The notes: generated by a model not told the origin, from the letters alone. Shown: positions 21,122 to 33,601, counted from the stretch's first letter. The stretch: DNA of 64,000 nt from Rhinopithecus roxellana (GCF_007565055.1 NC_044556.1:138111808-138175807), one strand, 5' to 3'. Numbers and translations: made by a program.

Positions 21122-22312
21122 CAGTTTGGCCACATAATTTGCAGGGCTTAGTGCAAAATGAACATTTGAGGTCCTTGTTCAAAATCAGAGGTGGGGAGAA
21201 GTGTGTTTGGTCCCAAGATGCAAAGTTTTTCCCCTTTTAAAAAGTTCTTTTTCTGACTTCTCATGGTATTTGCTATTCTGACATTGTTTTAAGCAAAGAA
21301 AAATTAAAAATTTAAATTGTTAGTACGAGTTTTTCCATTCCATTCATTTTTATATGCAACGCTAGCTTTAAATGCAAATAGAGCAGTTAAATTGTATGAA
21401 GAATCACCCAGTTACACAATTTGTATTTCATAGTTTGTCTTCAAACATGCTGCTTGTGCTCCAGCAGACCAGAACTAACAAATACAAGTCAGACTCAAGA
21501 GATTGAAAGGAGAGAGGATCCCTCAGGCATGGAATCCATCCAGGAAGGGCTCCATTGACACAGCAATACTCAGTAAGAATGAGGATACTTGCCAGACTAC
21601 AGCAGATCTTCACAGTTACCCAGGCACCTTGCCTAGAACTCAGTACTTGGGACTCCAACTTACTCAAACCCAATAGCTGCCAGGCTCCCCCTGGTGCCAG
21701 CCTCTGCATACACATGCTTCACAGCCTGGCATTTCTCCTTTCCATTTGCTGGCACCACAATCTATGGCAGGAGGCCTGTGAACACCGAATGCCTTTAAAC
21801 TTCCACATCTGGATTCACCAGGTAGCTGGGTCACAAGCCACAAGAGAATTGTGCCCACAAAGATGGACCAGCCTATTGCCAATCATGCTGCTACTGCCAG
21901 ATCCTACCTGAGATGTGCCAGAGTGCACAGCCTGATCTCAACACTCCCTGTGATTACATCGAAAATCCCACAAGGGCAGAGGTTGACAGCAGAATGATGG
22001 CCTCCTTTAAAACTTATCTGGTGATTGCCTGGAATACAGGACCCAGAAGAACCCAGGCAGTAGGAAAATGATTGATTGAATCATTCTGGGGTAGCTAAGA
22101 GCCAGCAGGAGGCAGGACCTTATGTAAGTACAGTTTCCAAACCCCTGGCATATGTTTGTTGTTACATCACATTCTGCATACAAATCACGAGTTCAAAGAT
22201 AAAAATAATAATATCAAGAGGGCAATAGCAAAGCATTAAACCAATGTGGGGAACTTCTGAGAATGGAGCCTAATTTAGTTGCACAGTTCCTATGCTCATG
22301 AAGCTGGTCCTG
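21122..22312 (+). mobile_element. hAT-like DNA transposon copy, 1.2 kb, with long interior
   Basis: The left part 'atttgcagggcttagtgcaa' and the right part 'agcaaagcattaaaccaatg' to 'catgaagctggtcctg' match the two ends of a dispersed mammalian element that I know as a few hundred bp. Its flanks read tttccatg (21114-21121) and ttctcatg (22313-22320), 6 of 8 matching, as expected for an hAT 8-bp duplication. Between the ends lies about 1 kb, GC-richer from 21430 to 22140, bounded by gttcaaa on both sides. It may be the uncut interior of a longer family member or a separate insertion. Frames of 72-118 residues inside have no transposase motif that I recognise. Confidence 0.55.
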
Positions 22313-22320
22313 TTCTCATG

Positions 22321-22819
22321 AATTATACTCAATATTTTTTGACATATAAAAAATGTATTTAACATAATCACTCCAGCAGGTGCCATCCATTCCATCACAT
22401 CTGAAAACTCAAACTTATCAAAAATGTAGCAACACTCTTCATTTCCTCAAACTTTGCTATTACTTAACCTAATCCACCATGATTTCAGGTCTACAGAAGC
22501 ATTTCTTTTTAGGAAAACAATAATCTTAATATCACAAATTCATTGACAATTTTTCAATTACCTTACAGTATTTTTCAGCAACTTTCATAATTGTTGACTT
22601 CTCCTTTGGCAACCTGTTGTTTTTGTATGGAAATGTATTTCTAGGTTTCTTCCTACCAATTTGAGCTCTCATCCCCATATCCTTTTGTTGCCCTGACATA
22701 TATTATCCAGCCTTTTAATGCTCAGTTTCCTAAATATTTGGTCTAAGGCCCTAATATCTTTTTAGCATACTTCCTGTTTTAAAGCAATTTTCATCCTTGG
22801 GCATGTTTTCCGATAACTC
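22321..22819. other. Unassigned sequence before L2
   Basis: No gene seen; it may include more decayed L2. Confidence 0.4.
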
Positions 22820-23119
22820 CCAAATTTGCATTTTTATCCCAGATGTCACCTCAGAACTTCAATGCTGCAAAATACCTGCAAGATGACTCATGGTTAGCAT
22901 ACATAAAACAGATATCAGGATCTCTTTGAGTCCTTCTTCATTGTTCCCTCTCCCACTGAATTATATCACCCTCCATTTTCTAAATACATTTGCTAAAGAA
23001 ACCACATAGTCATCTGAGATATCTCCACTTTACTTGTGCACCTCATTCAATCCTATAACGAATTCTCTCACTTGAATTCCTGAATAACTCCCTACATTTG
23101 TAGCTTGTTTCCTATAGTC
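22820..23119 (+). repeat. L2, plus, left part (split by LTR)
   Basis: 'cccaaatttgcatttttatc', 'gagatatctccactttactt' and 'acttgaattcctgaataact' follow the L2 ORF in order. The element continues at about 23494 after the LTR. Confidence 0.65.
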
Positions 23120-23124
23120 ATCTT

Positions 23125-23488
23125 TGCTATAGCCTGAATGCCTGTGTCTCCCCCACATTCTTATGTTAAAATACTCATCCCCAGGTAGTATTAGAAAGTG
23201 GGGCCTGTGGAAGGAAGGCGATTAGGTCATGAGAACAGAGTCCTCATGAATGGGATTAGAGCCCTTATAAGAGGCCTCAGAAAGCTGCCTTTCCCTTTCT
23301 ACTGTGTGAGGACATAGTGATAAGACACCCTCTATGAACCAGAAAGTGAGTCCTCAGCACAAACAGAATCTGCCAGCATCTTGACTATGGAATTGCCAGC
23401 CTCCAGAACTGTGAGAAATAAATTCCTGTTGTTTCTAAGCTACCAAGTTTATGGTATTTTGTTATACCAGCCTGAATGGACTAAGACA
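23125..23488 (+). mobile_element. MaLR solo LTR (MST/MLT1 type) in L2
   Basis: A complete LTR beginning tgctatagcctgaatg and ending gaatggactaagaca. Internal landmarks are 'gattaggtcatgagaaca', 'atgaatgggattagagccct' and 'gccagcctccagaactgtga' with AATAAA. An exact 5-bp duplication atctt lies at 23120-23124 and 23489-23493, as expected for an ERVL/MaLR insertion resolved to a solo LTR. Confidence 0.92.
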
Positions 23489-23493
23489 ATCTT

Positions 23494-23690
23494 TAATACT
23501 GTCACTCTAGTCTAAACAACACTTATTTCTCATCTGGATGACTGCAATGGCTTTCTAATTCTTTCCCATTCTTTATTTTATTCTCCAACATTGCAACCAA
23601 AGTCTTCGCTGAAAATATAAAATTAGTTATATTTATTCTCTCCCTAAGGACTTTCATTGTCTTTTTTTCTGATTCCAGTACACATGAGAA
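23494..23690 (+). repeat. L2, plus, right part
   Basis: 'ctcatctggatgactgcaat' and 'ggctttctaattctttccc' match the L2 ORF region that follows the left part at 22820-23119. Confidence 0.75.
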
Positions 23691-23702
23691 ATGAATATAC
23701 CT

Positions 23703-24184
23703 TGAACACTAGTAGACAGAATAAAAACTACCAAAGATATACATGTCCCAATCCCTGGAACTTATGGATATGTTACTTTAACATGGAAAAAAGAATTTTG
23801 CAAAAGCAATTAACTTAAAGACCTTTAGATGGGGAAATTATACTGAATTATGCAGACAGGCCAAATGTAATCACAGGGTCCTTAAAACAGCCAGAGAAGG
23901 AGATATGAAAATGAAAGTAGAGAATTAGAATGTGCAGTATGATAAAGACTCTATCAGCCATTGCTGGCTTGAAGATGGAGGAATGCAACCATGAGACAAG
24001 GGATAGGATTCACCTCTAGAAGTTGGAAAAGGCAAGAAAATGTATTGACCCTAGAGCCTCCACAGGGAACGGAACCCTACCAAATCCTTGATTTTGGCAA
24101 AGGAGACCCATTCCAGAACTGAAACATAATAAATGATTTTTTAAGCCACTGTTTGTTGTAATTGCAACAGAAAACTTATAAACT
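23703..24184 (+). mobile_element. MLT1-type LTR, plus
   Basis: 'ccaatccctggaacttatgg', 'atggggaaattatactgaat', 'aatcacagggtccttaaaac', 'agagcctccacagggaacgg' and 'taagccactgtttgttgtaa' follow an MLT1-type LTR in order. More diverged than the LTR at 23125. Confidence 0.8.
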
Positions 24185-24816
24185 AAGGAAGAAAGCAGTA
24201 TACTGCATCAACACTTTAATTAGGTTCTTACATTTTTTAAGCAGATTACTCTTTTTCTTTCTTTGCATGTAATTTAATCAGTTTGTAATAAAAATGTGTT
24301 ACATGAAACAAAAATCTTGGTTTGTCTGGCATTAAACAAAACGACAAACAAAAGTTTTTAAAGTGACTCATGTTTCCCATTAGAGCTCTTTTGACTAATC
24401 CTACTATTTTTTTCCTTTAGAAAAAAAGTGTTCAATTGATCAAGGCATATGATATTAGGCCATTTTGCTATTAAATTATGGTGCTGCAAATCCATAAAGT
24501 AATGGGTCATATCTATTTCACAATCAGGTAGCATGGGTGGAATTACACAGACTGCAGAAAAAAAAAAACAAAAAACAAAAAACAGATGAGAAATGCTAGT
24601 GAAGATATGCTAAAATATTCTTAATAATGTAAGTTTTTAAATATAATCACTGCTGATTAATTTTCTACATCTGGATTTTAGAACATAATGCCAATATAAT
24701 CTCCCACTCCACTTCGGGTAAACATAATGAGGTATGAAATAATAATTTGCTTAATTTCCATATAAGTAAATCATGATGGCTTTATTAAAAATGATAGTTA
24801 ATGGATAATCTAATTA
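24185..24816. other. Unique AT-rich sequence
   Basis: It holds a low-complexity A/C run (24557-24583). No gene seen. Confidence 0.5.
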
Positions 24817-24866
24817 TTCAGGTTGGTGCGAAAGTAATTACAGTTTTTGTTATTACTTTTAAAGTT
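24817..24866 (+). mobile_element. Partial MADE1
   Basis: 'caggttggtgcgaaagtaat' and 'tacagtttttgttattactt' match the left half of MADE1; the right arm is lost. MADE1 palindromes are the known source of the miR-548 family, but this copy cannot form the full hairpin. Confidence 0.8.
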
Positions 24867-26179
24867 ATTAATTTTACTTCAAGTTGTTTTCTAATCTGTA
24901 GCTAAGACTGAGCACTGTCCCTGTAGCAATACTGAACAGTATGAAAGAAGTTAGAAACACTTCTTCTAAAGAAATATGAAAATAAAAGTACAAATTCTCA
25001 CTGGGTTTACCCATGACTGTCCTCATCACATATTTATTAGTAGACTCCTAATTTATATACTTAACAAGTTATCTCTGCCATCAACATTAACCTGGCCTCT
25101 TTTACACCTGAAATGACTGAAATCATGAAACAATAATTTTTCTTTTCACATCTAGGGCCTTGTTAGGCTAACTCTCTTCTCTGATAAAACTATTGTACTA
25201 TATCATGCATGCAAAAATTGTCTTGATATAGAAAATTACTATGGAGCACATCGTGTCTTTGCTATTAGCCTTTGTTACAGGAATTTGTACATTTATACAA
25301 ATCATTTCTTAGGATTGGGCCATGGAAGCCTTGATGTATTCGGCTCAGCTACTGACAGATGTTTACGTACATCTCTTTAGAGTACAAGTGAAAAAAAAGT
25401 GTTGCCACCTGGAATTTTGTGATGACTATGGCCTGTTATGTAGAATTGTTTAAGAGGCTCTCCTCACTGTCTCGTGAAGTTTTGGTGTTAAAGTTCAATA
25501 ATACTAACTGTAAAGTGAATAGCAGATAATAAACATTGATAATCCTTACTTTCCACTTTTAAACTTTCCTTGCTACCTTTATTTCAGATACTTATTTTCC
25601 TCTTCTGAACTTATATTGCATGTTTTTCTTCCTTTAAGTAAACTTTCATACTGTATAGTTTCTTAGGATTATTTGTAAATACCTCATTATTTTTTTCTCA
25701 CAAGATTTTAAAGTGTCATTCTACTGATATGTTCATGTTGGTTTCACACTAAAGACCAGGTCAATAGTAAAATGTATTTATGTTGGGAATGCATATCTAA
25801 AGATATTTAAGAAAGCACAAAGCATACTGATAATTGTATGTAATTATATTATCTACCTAATTATCCTCATTATAGTTCCCCAGTTATCTTTGCATTTTCC
25901 TGTTTGTTAGCTTCCCCATCAGGTAAGTTATATAGTCATGAATGTCCTATTTATAAAAATCTCTTCTAAACCTGTTTATCTTCTTTATTACCATTTTCAC
26001 TATGATTAAATGCTAATACGCAACTTTTCAGGTACCCAAAATAATCTTGCAAGTGATCTTCCAGGGTTTTCTCTCAAGTCATATATTTTCTTTCCTAAGT
26101 TGTTAAAATATTGATCCTATCATTGATTCTAATGTTAGACTAACAAAGAAAAAAATCATTAGAATATCACAAAATGCCC
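24867..26179. other. Unique AT-rich sequence
   Basis: About 1.3 kb with no recognisable gene or repeat. Confidence 0.5.
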
Positions 26180-26685
26180 TTGACCATCTGACTGCAACCT
26201 CCCTTTCTAACTTTCTCTCTCAAAATTCCATACCTGTACTTAGGCACACCAAATGATAAGCTCAATTCTAGTAACATAAATAATTGTCATACTACAATGA
26301 CTGCATTTGAAGTTGCCATTTCTTTGAATGCCTTTAGCTGAACTGCTGCACCAGGTGTATTTGCTTCAGTCTTGAAGATCATCATCAGCTATCCCTTCTT
26401 TCAAAGTATTTGTCACCTCACACACCCTAATAACACAAATAGATTAAGTCATTGCTCAAATATTAATACAATCTCCCTAGAAAAGCCTCTTGTGAATTAC
26501 CTATGATTATACCTCTATTCTCTATTCCATTACCCAAGTGATATACTGATAAATCTTTTTCAAATTGTCTTCATGAGACTACAAGCTCTAAGAGAGCAAG
26601 GACTTTGTCTTTATCATTTCCTCATTCCTATGTATTAGAGTAGTGCTCACCACATATCATGCCCCCAATATTATTTCTTTTTCTT
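26180..26685 (+). repeat. L2 3' portion, plus
   Basis: 'gagactacaagctctaagag' followed by 'gcaaggactttgtctttatc' is the L2 3' UTR. Upstream 'cctccctttctaactttctc' and 'atcccttctttcaaagtatt' fit diverged L2. Confidence 0.65.
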
Positions 26686-27294
26686 ACAAATATGAATAGT
26701 GGTATACTGTGTAAACTTTCACAACCTGGACATTTAATGTCATGGAAAATATCCTATATGTTACCTTTTAGATTGATTATTAGAATACTATAATGTATTA
26801 GGCTTCATTATCATTTGTTATTGTATTGTTTATGAACACTGATGCATCAAAAATGCTTTTTCTCAGTAGCAAATATTGAGTTTTCTATTAATTTTATATC
26901 ATAATTAGTTATGTATTCTGAAATGATGTATCAAGTTGCTTATATATCTCTAATGATCATTTTTAATTCTGTATTTGGTACTCATTGTTCACTTATTTCT
27001 CTCATAATCACATCAAATATTAAAAAATATTATTTTCAATAAAATGTATTATATTTCCTATTTGGAAAAAACAATGTATATCCTCTGGAATATTAAGGAA
27101 CCGCATTATAATCTGAATGAAAAATAACTTAGTAATGCTATTAGGGGAGCTACAATTGCCATACTAGGCTTTATTATAATTTGTTTCTGAGTATTGTTTG
27201 AGAAGAATCTTACACATATTTAATATTACAAAATTGAATCAATGTTTAGCATGTTACTATGTCAGAAAACTACTGAATACTTACCTTATATATG
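26686..27294. other. AT-rich sequence, possible very old L1 3' UTR
   Basis: 26700-26850 weakly resembles reverse-strand L1M 3' UTR, too weakly to call. Otherwise nothing recognised. Confidence 0.35.
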
Positions 27295-27298
27295 AGTG

Positions 27299-27300
27299 TA

Positions 27301-27355
<55 letters not shown>
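27299..27355. repeat. Compound microsatellite (TG)n(TA)n(GA)n
   Basis: About 12 TG units run directly into about 8 TA units and then about 8 GA units. Forward frames across it show the expected VCVCV/YIYI/RERE artefact. Confidence 0.97.
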
Positions 27356-28047
27356 CTTTAAATATAGTGAATTTGTACATTTTGGAGTTGTTATCTGGAA
27401 CTTTCTGCCAAATATCTGAGATCACAGGGCTCCAGAAGAAAATCAAACCTGTGGATGGGAGTGGGGTTTATCTTGCTCTCTCTGTATATATTATAGATGA
27501 TACATATGAATATATATTTTATTTGTACATGCACTTTCAAATAAGAAGATTAACTCATGATCTCATATCTGGAGAACTGGTTCTTACCTGCTTCCAAGAA
27601 TCTGAGCACATGGGCAAGAAATATTTTTGATTTCTTAATCATAAATAAAACATGCATCATTTTCTTTCAAGCATTCTGTGTAGCGTGCCAGCATTTCCTC
27701 CTTGTCAAGCATGTCAAGTGTGGGACCTTATCTCACAATTGATATATATTTTAAATTGCCTGACTTGCTTGCAACTATGGACTATGACATACATTCTATC
27801 AGATACAAAAAATTACAGTGAAACAACACTAAAAGCTAGCTTTATTGGCTTTCCTGCAATTACATGTTCATTCTTTGTAATTTCTGAGATTTAACTGTAT
27901 TTGAACTTACTTTGTAATAAATGTTTTCAGTGAGATGAAGTAGCAAAATCCATTATGCTTCTCCATAGACTCATAATATTAGTATGTTCATATACAGAAT
28001 ATTCAAGTTTTACATTGAAAGATGTCTGTTTTTTTTTTTTTTTTTCC
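27356..28047. other. Unique sequence, short overlapping open frames
   Basis: Several 61-87-residue forward frames overlap between 27367 and 27894. None has a recognisable domain or a supported start. A T run (28029-28045) closes the stretch. Confidence 0.45.
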
Positions 28048-28102
28048 TGTTAAATCCACGCCGTTTGTGTGTCAGCAGCACACAGACTGCAAGGATTTAA
28101 CA
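28048..28102. other. miRNA-like imperfect hairpin
   Basis: tgttaaatcc (28048-28057) pairs perfectly with ggatttaaca (28093-28102). A second stem, gtttgtgtg (28063-28071) with cacacagac (28079-28087), has one G-T pair. The middle five positions give two more pairs, and the loop tcagcag is 7 nt. That is 21 of 26 positions paired. It is not MADE1. It follows a T run. Whether it is transcribed is unknown. Confidence 0.7.
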
Positions 28103-30229
28103 ACAACAAAAATCAAATAACAAAAATTAGTGCTAAATATTTGTGGCTACCAAATTATTTTATTGAATATCAGGTGTGTCTATGTGAAATGTAGTAAAAT
28201 TTTTCAAAAGTAAAACTGAAACATAGAAAGTATAATTAATACTTTAGCAATTATATTTGTTTTAATCCAATGTCCAAAATATGTTTTTTATTGTTATTTC
28301 ATTGAAGTAAAAAAAGACTTTGTCTATGACAGTTGTGACATTTCAAAATTTACTAGAACTACTCAATAAAATTCCATGTTTAAAATTACTTTTCCCAAGA
28401 TTTTAAAAGTTAGAAAGATTAATACTCTCTATGTGATTATATACATGACATAAATCAAATGATTTTTTTAAAATAGTTTTTTCAGTTTTTTTCTGTAAAA
28501 GTTTTATTGTTCTCTCCCTTTCTTAGTATTACATGTTTATGTTATTGTTACAACATTCTTAAGAAAAATGTGTTCACAATTTGTAGTCTCTAATTTCTAG
28601 CCTGAAAATGGGAAAAACCCTTCTTCTGAAACTTTTTTCTGAATTTTCGTTAATGTGTCTAATGCTTACATAGTTTTAAAGGCAAAGACTATTGTTACTG
28701 TTTTATGCACACCTCTGAGTGTGTATACTTCTAAGATATGACAACCCTCTTCTCAGTGAGATATGTGGTTTCATTAAAACTCTTGAAGGATTTCTCCAAT
28801 ATGTTCTTCATGTTAGTTTAAAAGCAAAGGTGAAAATGAAGATTGACTCATTTTCTAGTAGTGAACCTCAGCAGTTTATTTTATCCTAACATGTCATCAT
28901 TTATTTAATATTTACACAAAATATCTGAGCTTTCATTAAATATTTGTCATTGACACAGATCTCTAATCCTTAAGTTTTGTGTTAACACTTCAACATTTGT
29001 ACTGAAAATATCAAAATCCAACATAAATGTTATAATAAACCAACCATCATAGTTTGGCAACCATGAAAGCAGAAATCATAGGCCCCCATTTTGCAGCATT
29101 TATAATTACACTTTGAAGAGGCAACTACTTATAATTATTTCTGGATTTTGTCTTTATGTGTTTTTCCTAAACTCTTAATAATATAAAAAACCCTCTCTTT
29201 TGTATAGTTTGATGACTAAATTAATTTATATTATTTGCTTCTCTACCATAAAATAATTAACCTATTTATTCATCATTTTACTTCTCCTAACTTTCTACCT
29301 GATTAGGAGCTTTATTAACATTTTTGGTTTTTATCTTGTGACATTTATAACTTTAAAAAATGCATTCTAATCTTTTCTTCTTCTTCTGTTCAGTTTGAAC
29401 AATATTTTCTTACTATACAAAGTTAAGACATAACTTCATGCACCCTTCCATTTATCTCTCCTATTGCTATAAATTACTTTACATTGCCCCATTTGAGAGT
29501 GGCTAACTAGCCTGAGGTCAGTTTGATCATGTTCTGGAAATAAAACATGTATGTGCCAACTACAATCTACTCCTCCAGTTATCGTTATATTTTATTGAGT
29601 AACATGTATTAAGTTATTTCTAATTTAAAATACCTAGAGGAAATTCTGATATCTATGCTGAGTACAGGGTAATATTGTTATTACATGGGGTCTATGAGTT
29701 TATCATATAATCTGAAAAAAAGGAAACAAGTATTATATATAGGAATTACTATGCATAATTTGCTGCATAATCAAGAGGTGAGACTTCAATCATGATTCAT
29801 TTGTTGCTATATGAAGAATGTTCTGAAAGTCACAATCAATCAAATATATTCTCTGTCTTGCTCTCTCTCTATCGTTTTTTATGCCTCTTTCTCTCCCCTT
29901 GCCCCTACCATTTCCTTTGCTTTTACAAATTTTATCATGTGGAGCAACTCTCTTAAACATGTTTATTAAATAATTGCACACTTTTGCCCCTGCGCTCTGT
30001 GCCATTCTTTGCTCTTGCTGACAGTGAAGGCAGAGATTGTCTCTGGGTGTATAATTCTATCCTTTCTAGTTAACTATAATTTCAACTATATTTTAGAAAA
30101 GAGGGCACTCAAATGTTCACTTAATTCTATATCTTGAACTGCTGGCAAGCTATTAAGTGTTTTCCCAGTTCGTATACATATAAAAATCAACAAATATATC
30201 TTACGAATGCTGTCTCTCTTCCACATTAA
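28103..30229. other. Unique AT-rich sequence, no gene seen
   Basis: About 2.1 kb, including a pyrimidine-rich patch (29850-29920). A reverse frame of 71 residues at 29790-30005 is rich in R/E/G because of that patch and has no recognised domain. Confidence 0.45.
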
Positions 30230-30375
30230 CCATGTATTTAATTAAATATTTATAGGGCATGTACTATATGATTTTTAAAAATTACATTCATTGAATAATG
30301 AGCAAATTAGATATAGGTCTTCAAGTTCATAATTTATTGCAAGAGGCAAACAATAAATAATTACATACATAAATA
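30230..30375 (-). repeat. Possible L2 3' end, minus
   Basis: 'atttatagggcatgtactat' followed by 'gcaaacaataaataattaca' has the order of reverse-strand L2 3' UTR, strongly diverged. Confidence 0.4.
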
Positions 30376-31013
30376 ATTTGCTTGCTAAAAACGAATACCA
30401 CTAGAAACTAATTTAGAGTAAGAGAAATTTTTAAGTCTACTAAAAAATAAGTATTAAACTAAAACCCAAAGCTTACCAGCTTTTTTGTTAATCTTATTTT
30501 GTATTTTATCATCTTTTTTGATATTAACTTAAGTAAAATTTTTAAGTTCTTGGTTTTCCCTAGATGCAAAGCATTGCTCTATTTTTTTTTAAATACCTTC
30601 ATCAAATTATTGAAGCAGTTCTTCTAAAGTATATTCTTTATTAATATTTACAAAGTTATGTTTGCAAAGATATGTAAATGGTTCTCTTACTGAATTGGTA
30701 TTTATTTTTTCAACATTTCAACATCTATTGATTTAGCATTTTTCTGATCAGGAATAGTATCATCTGAATTTGTTATTCATTGAAGACTAATGTGGATGAC
30801 CTTTCTCTGACTCATACATTAATTAATATCTGTAAAACCGATTTATGTTTTGAATCTTCCATGACAACTGGTTACCTCAAGTTAATCTTTGATATTGACT
30901 ATTTCTATTTAATTTATATTGAAGGCTTGTTATTGATTCCTTATCTTCCTTATTCTGAAGGAAGTGAAAAACAAGTTACAGATTGGCTGTCTGCTGTTAA
31001 GAGTATTGGACTA
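30376..31013. other. Unique AT-rich sequence
   Basis: A 99-residue forward frame (30780-31079) runs into the LTR below; no domain recognised. No other feature. Confidence 0.45.
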
Positions 31014-31018
31014 CATTC

Positions 31019-31421
31019 TGTCCTAGCCTTTTTTGGCTATAATAACAAAAATACCATAGAGGGGGTGGCTCATAAATGACAGGAATTTATTTCCGATAGT
31101 TCCTCATAACAAGGATACCAGTTGTTGCTCTCAAAGACAACAGAGATTTGGAAGTAAGAGACTAGGAAGTCCAAGCTCAAGGTGCCAATAGATTTGGTGT
31201 ATAGTGAGTGCCCACCTCCTGGTTCATAATCAGCCATCTTTTTGCTGTGACTTCACGAAGAGGAAAGAAAGGGGAAGGATGCTTTCATAAGGGTTATAAT
31301 CCCATTCATGAGAGCGATGCCCCCATGACCCAATTATCTCCTAAAAGCCCCATATCTCAATACCATCATTTTGGAGATACGGTTTCAACATAGGAATTTT
31401 GTGGGGAATTAGTCTATGCCA
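31019..31421 (-). mobile_element. MaLR solo LTR (MST/MLT1 type), minus
   Basis: In reverse complement it is the same LTR type as 23125-23488: left end 'tgtcctagcc', then 'gctataataacaaaaatacc', 'tttataagggttat'-like and 'cccattcatgagagcgatgc' segments, right end 'attagtctatgcca'. The 5-bp flanks cattc and tattc match at 4 of 5 positions. No internal genes. The 61-residue forward frame inside is antisense. Confidence 0.88.
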
Positions 31422-31426
31422 TATTC

Positions 31427-32419
31427 TGTATATGTTTTCCTTCTGTATGCATTTTGAGATTTCAACTTATGATCTACTTCAGGAAGTTGAAGGCACTTAA
31501 GCAAGAAGCAGAGGTAAAAGAAAGCCCCACTAGTTACTGAATTTTTTTTAATCCACAACTGTTTTTCTTTGATCAGTCAATATTTGTCAGAAGTTGCAAA
31601 TATGGTTACTGTATTTTTGTTACATGTCTTACTCCACTTCAGTCTTGCCTTTCTGTTTCACTCCACTGCATAGGTTTAAACAAAAATGCTATGCCAACTA
31701 AGTATCTCCTTTAACCTTCTTGTTTTGCTGTTCCCTCATAGAGGGATGATCTCCTGGGTGTTTTGTTTCTTACATGATCCTTCCTTCCTCCTGGTCCAAG
31801 GTCCAAACTACAAACTCTCGTTGTTAAGTTTCACAATTCATAATGCATGATTAGAAATCACTATCATGTTGGTCCAAATTACATACGCTCTAGCAAATAC
31901 TCTTCCAGATGTATGTTATCTGTTATTTCCTAGTTTCAGAAAGTGGTTTGTGTCCAACCCTCTAGCTCATTTCTTTCTTTATGCCATTCCACATTGAGTT
32001 ATGCAATGTGTAGTCAATATAGAGACAACATTAAACCATAATAAACGTAATTAGAGAATTTTTGTCTGCTTATGTAATTTGGTAAACCAGCACTCCATTT
32101 GTTGCTAATTGAACAACAATGTGTGTATGTATGTGCATATGTACGCAAAACTAATTTTTCCATTATTTGCTAGTGAAAACTCACTCTAGAATGGGGAAGA
32201 ATAAAAAAGGATAACCATTTGTCACACCTGGAGAAACAATTTGAGGAAATATTTACTACACATTAAATATAGCTTCAAGTTCAAACCAGAACTCAGGAGC
32301 TACTTAGTTAAGTTACCAGTTTGAACTGTCCTTTTTCTCATCTCTGGGAAATAGTCATGCAAGTTGTCTTTAAATTTTCCAAGAATTAAAAATGCTCCGG
32401 CATTCCAAGCATTTATTCA
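31427..32419. other. Unique sequence
   Basis: No gene or recognisable repeat. Confidence 0.5.
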
Positions 32420-32790
32420 ACATTTAACCATTACTTATTTTGTGCTTAATATTTTACTGGCCTTGTGTATACTACTGAGGATAAAATAGTGAAAAGATGA
32501 TGGTTGAATATAACATAATAAAGATGGTGTCTATAAATATTGAACAGTCTTCAGCTGATGAGGGAACAAGACAGAGGAAACAACACAATGAATGCATTGA
32601 CAGTGGATCCTCAGAGATAAGTGTTGTAAGACAAAATAGGGGTTAGGGAGACATTAAAAATAAGGTTCTAAAGTCAGCAACTGTGAGAAAAATGGAAATA
32701 TTTTTACTTCTTATAAAGAGCCCTGGATTTTATCCTCTGTGCACTAGAGTGATGGGCAAAATTTAAGCATCAAATGTACACAGAAAAAAA
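32420..32790 (-). repeat. L2, minus, decayed
   Basis: Reverse-strand L2 order: 'tattttgtgcttaatatttt' then 'gaggataaaatagtgaaaag' from the 3' UTR, and 'agagccctggattttatcct' from the end of the ORF. Confidence 0.5.
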
Positions 32791-32799
32791 TCTATATTT

Positions 32800-33560
32800 T
32801 GCATAGATCATGCTAGCAGATTTTCCAGATTTGAAGGAGGTAAAGAGGAAAACAGGACACCAGTTGTTGCTTTGAAAAGCATCAAAGATTTAGAAAAGGG
32901 AGAAGTATATGAAAAATCATTTATTTACCTCAGTTCCACCTGCTTATCCAACACAGAGGTCTGTCCATCAGATATATGAAAGGTGAAAGTACAGAAATAT
33001 AAGGGAACTGAGATTGTAGAGAGAGAATTGTTTTTCCTTCTTCAGTATTCCCTAAGCACCATATATTATGTGCATCCAATGTATATATTAAACTCATTGT
33101 TTCCAAGATACCATAAAATTTCAACCAGGAATACTACTGTCAAAGTAGCTTCTTCTGCTTAGAATGCTTTCTTTCTACCATGCATTTTTTTAGCTACACC
33201 TTCATCCATTTGTCAAACATATGCTGACCTGTCAATCTTATCTTTGGGTATTTTAGCAATTGCCTTTATGGGAAGTCTGCTATGCCACCCCAACATAATT
33301 AATTCCTATTTTCTCCATTGTCCTAGAGTGATATTACATTTGACATTACACATGGCACTGAGGAGGTAACCAATAACTATTACTTAAGAATTAAATTCTA
33401 AAATTTTAAATTAAACTAAATTTTTTAAAAATTATAACATTTTAATTGTATATATGATTAAAAGTATGGATAGATAAGGAAACTTGGATATATCTAAATA
33501 TATGATTATATTATTATTTATTATTATATTTTAGCCTAACTTGTTCATGACAATTTACCA
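32800..33560. other. Unique AT-rich sequence
   Basis: No gene supported; a 64-residue reverse frame (32930-33124) has no known domain. An almost pure A/T stretch lies at 33400-33530. Confidence 0.5.
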
Positions 33561-33601
33561 AAAAATAATAAATAAATAAATTAAATAAATAAATAAATAA
33601 G
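33561..33601. repeat. (AAAT)n simple repeat
   Basis: Imperfect (AAAT)/(AAT) units, 'aataaataaataaat' type. No SINE attached. Confidence 0.9.

Noticed and set aside
21428..21911. Overlapping frames (72-118 residues, both strands) as a gene
   Set aside because: They lie in the interior of a hAT-like element, and no transposase or cellular motif could be recognised.
24817..24866. Possible miR-548-type hairpin
   Set aside because: Only the left arm of MADE1 is present, so the hairpin cannot form.
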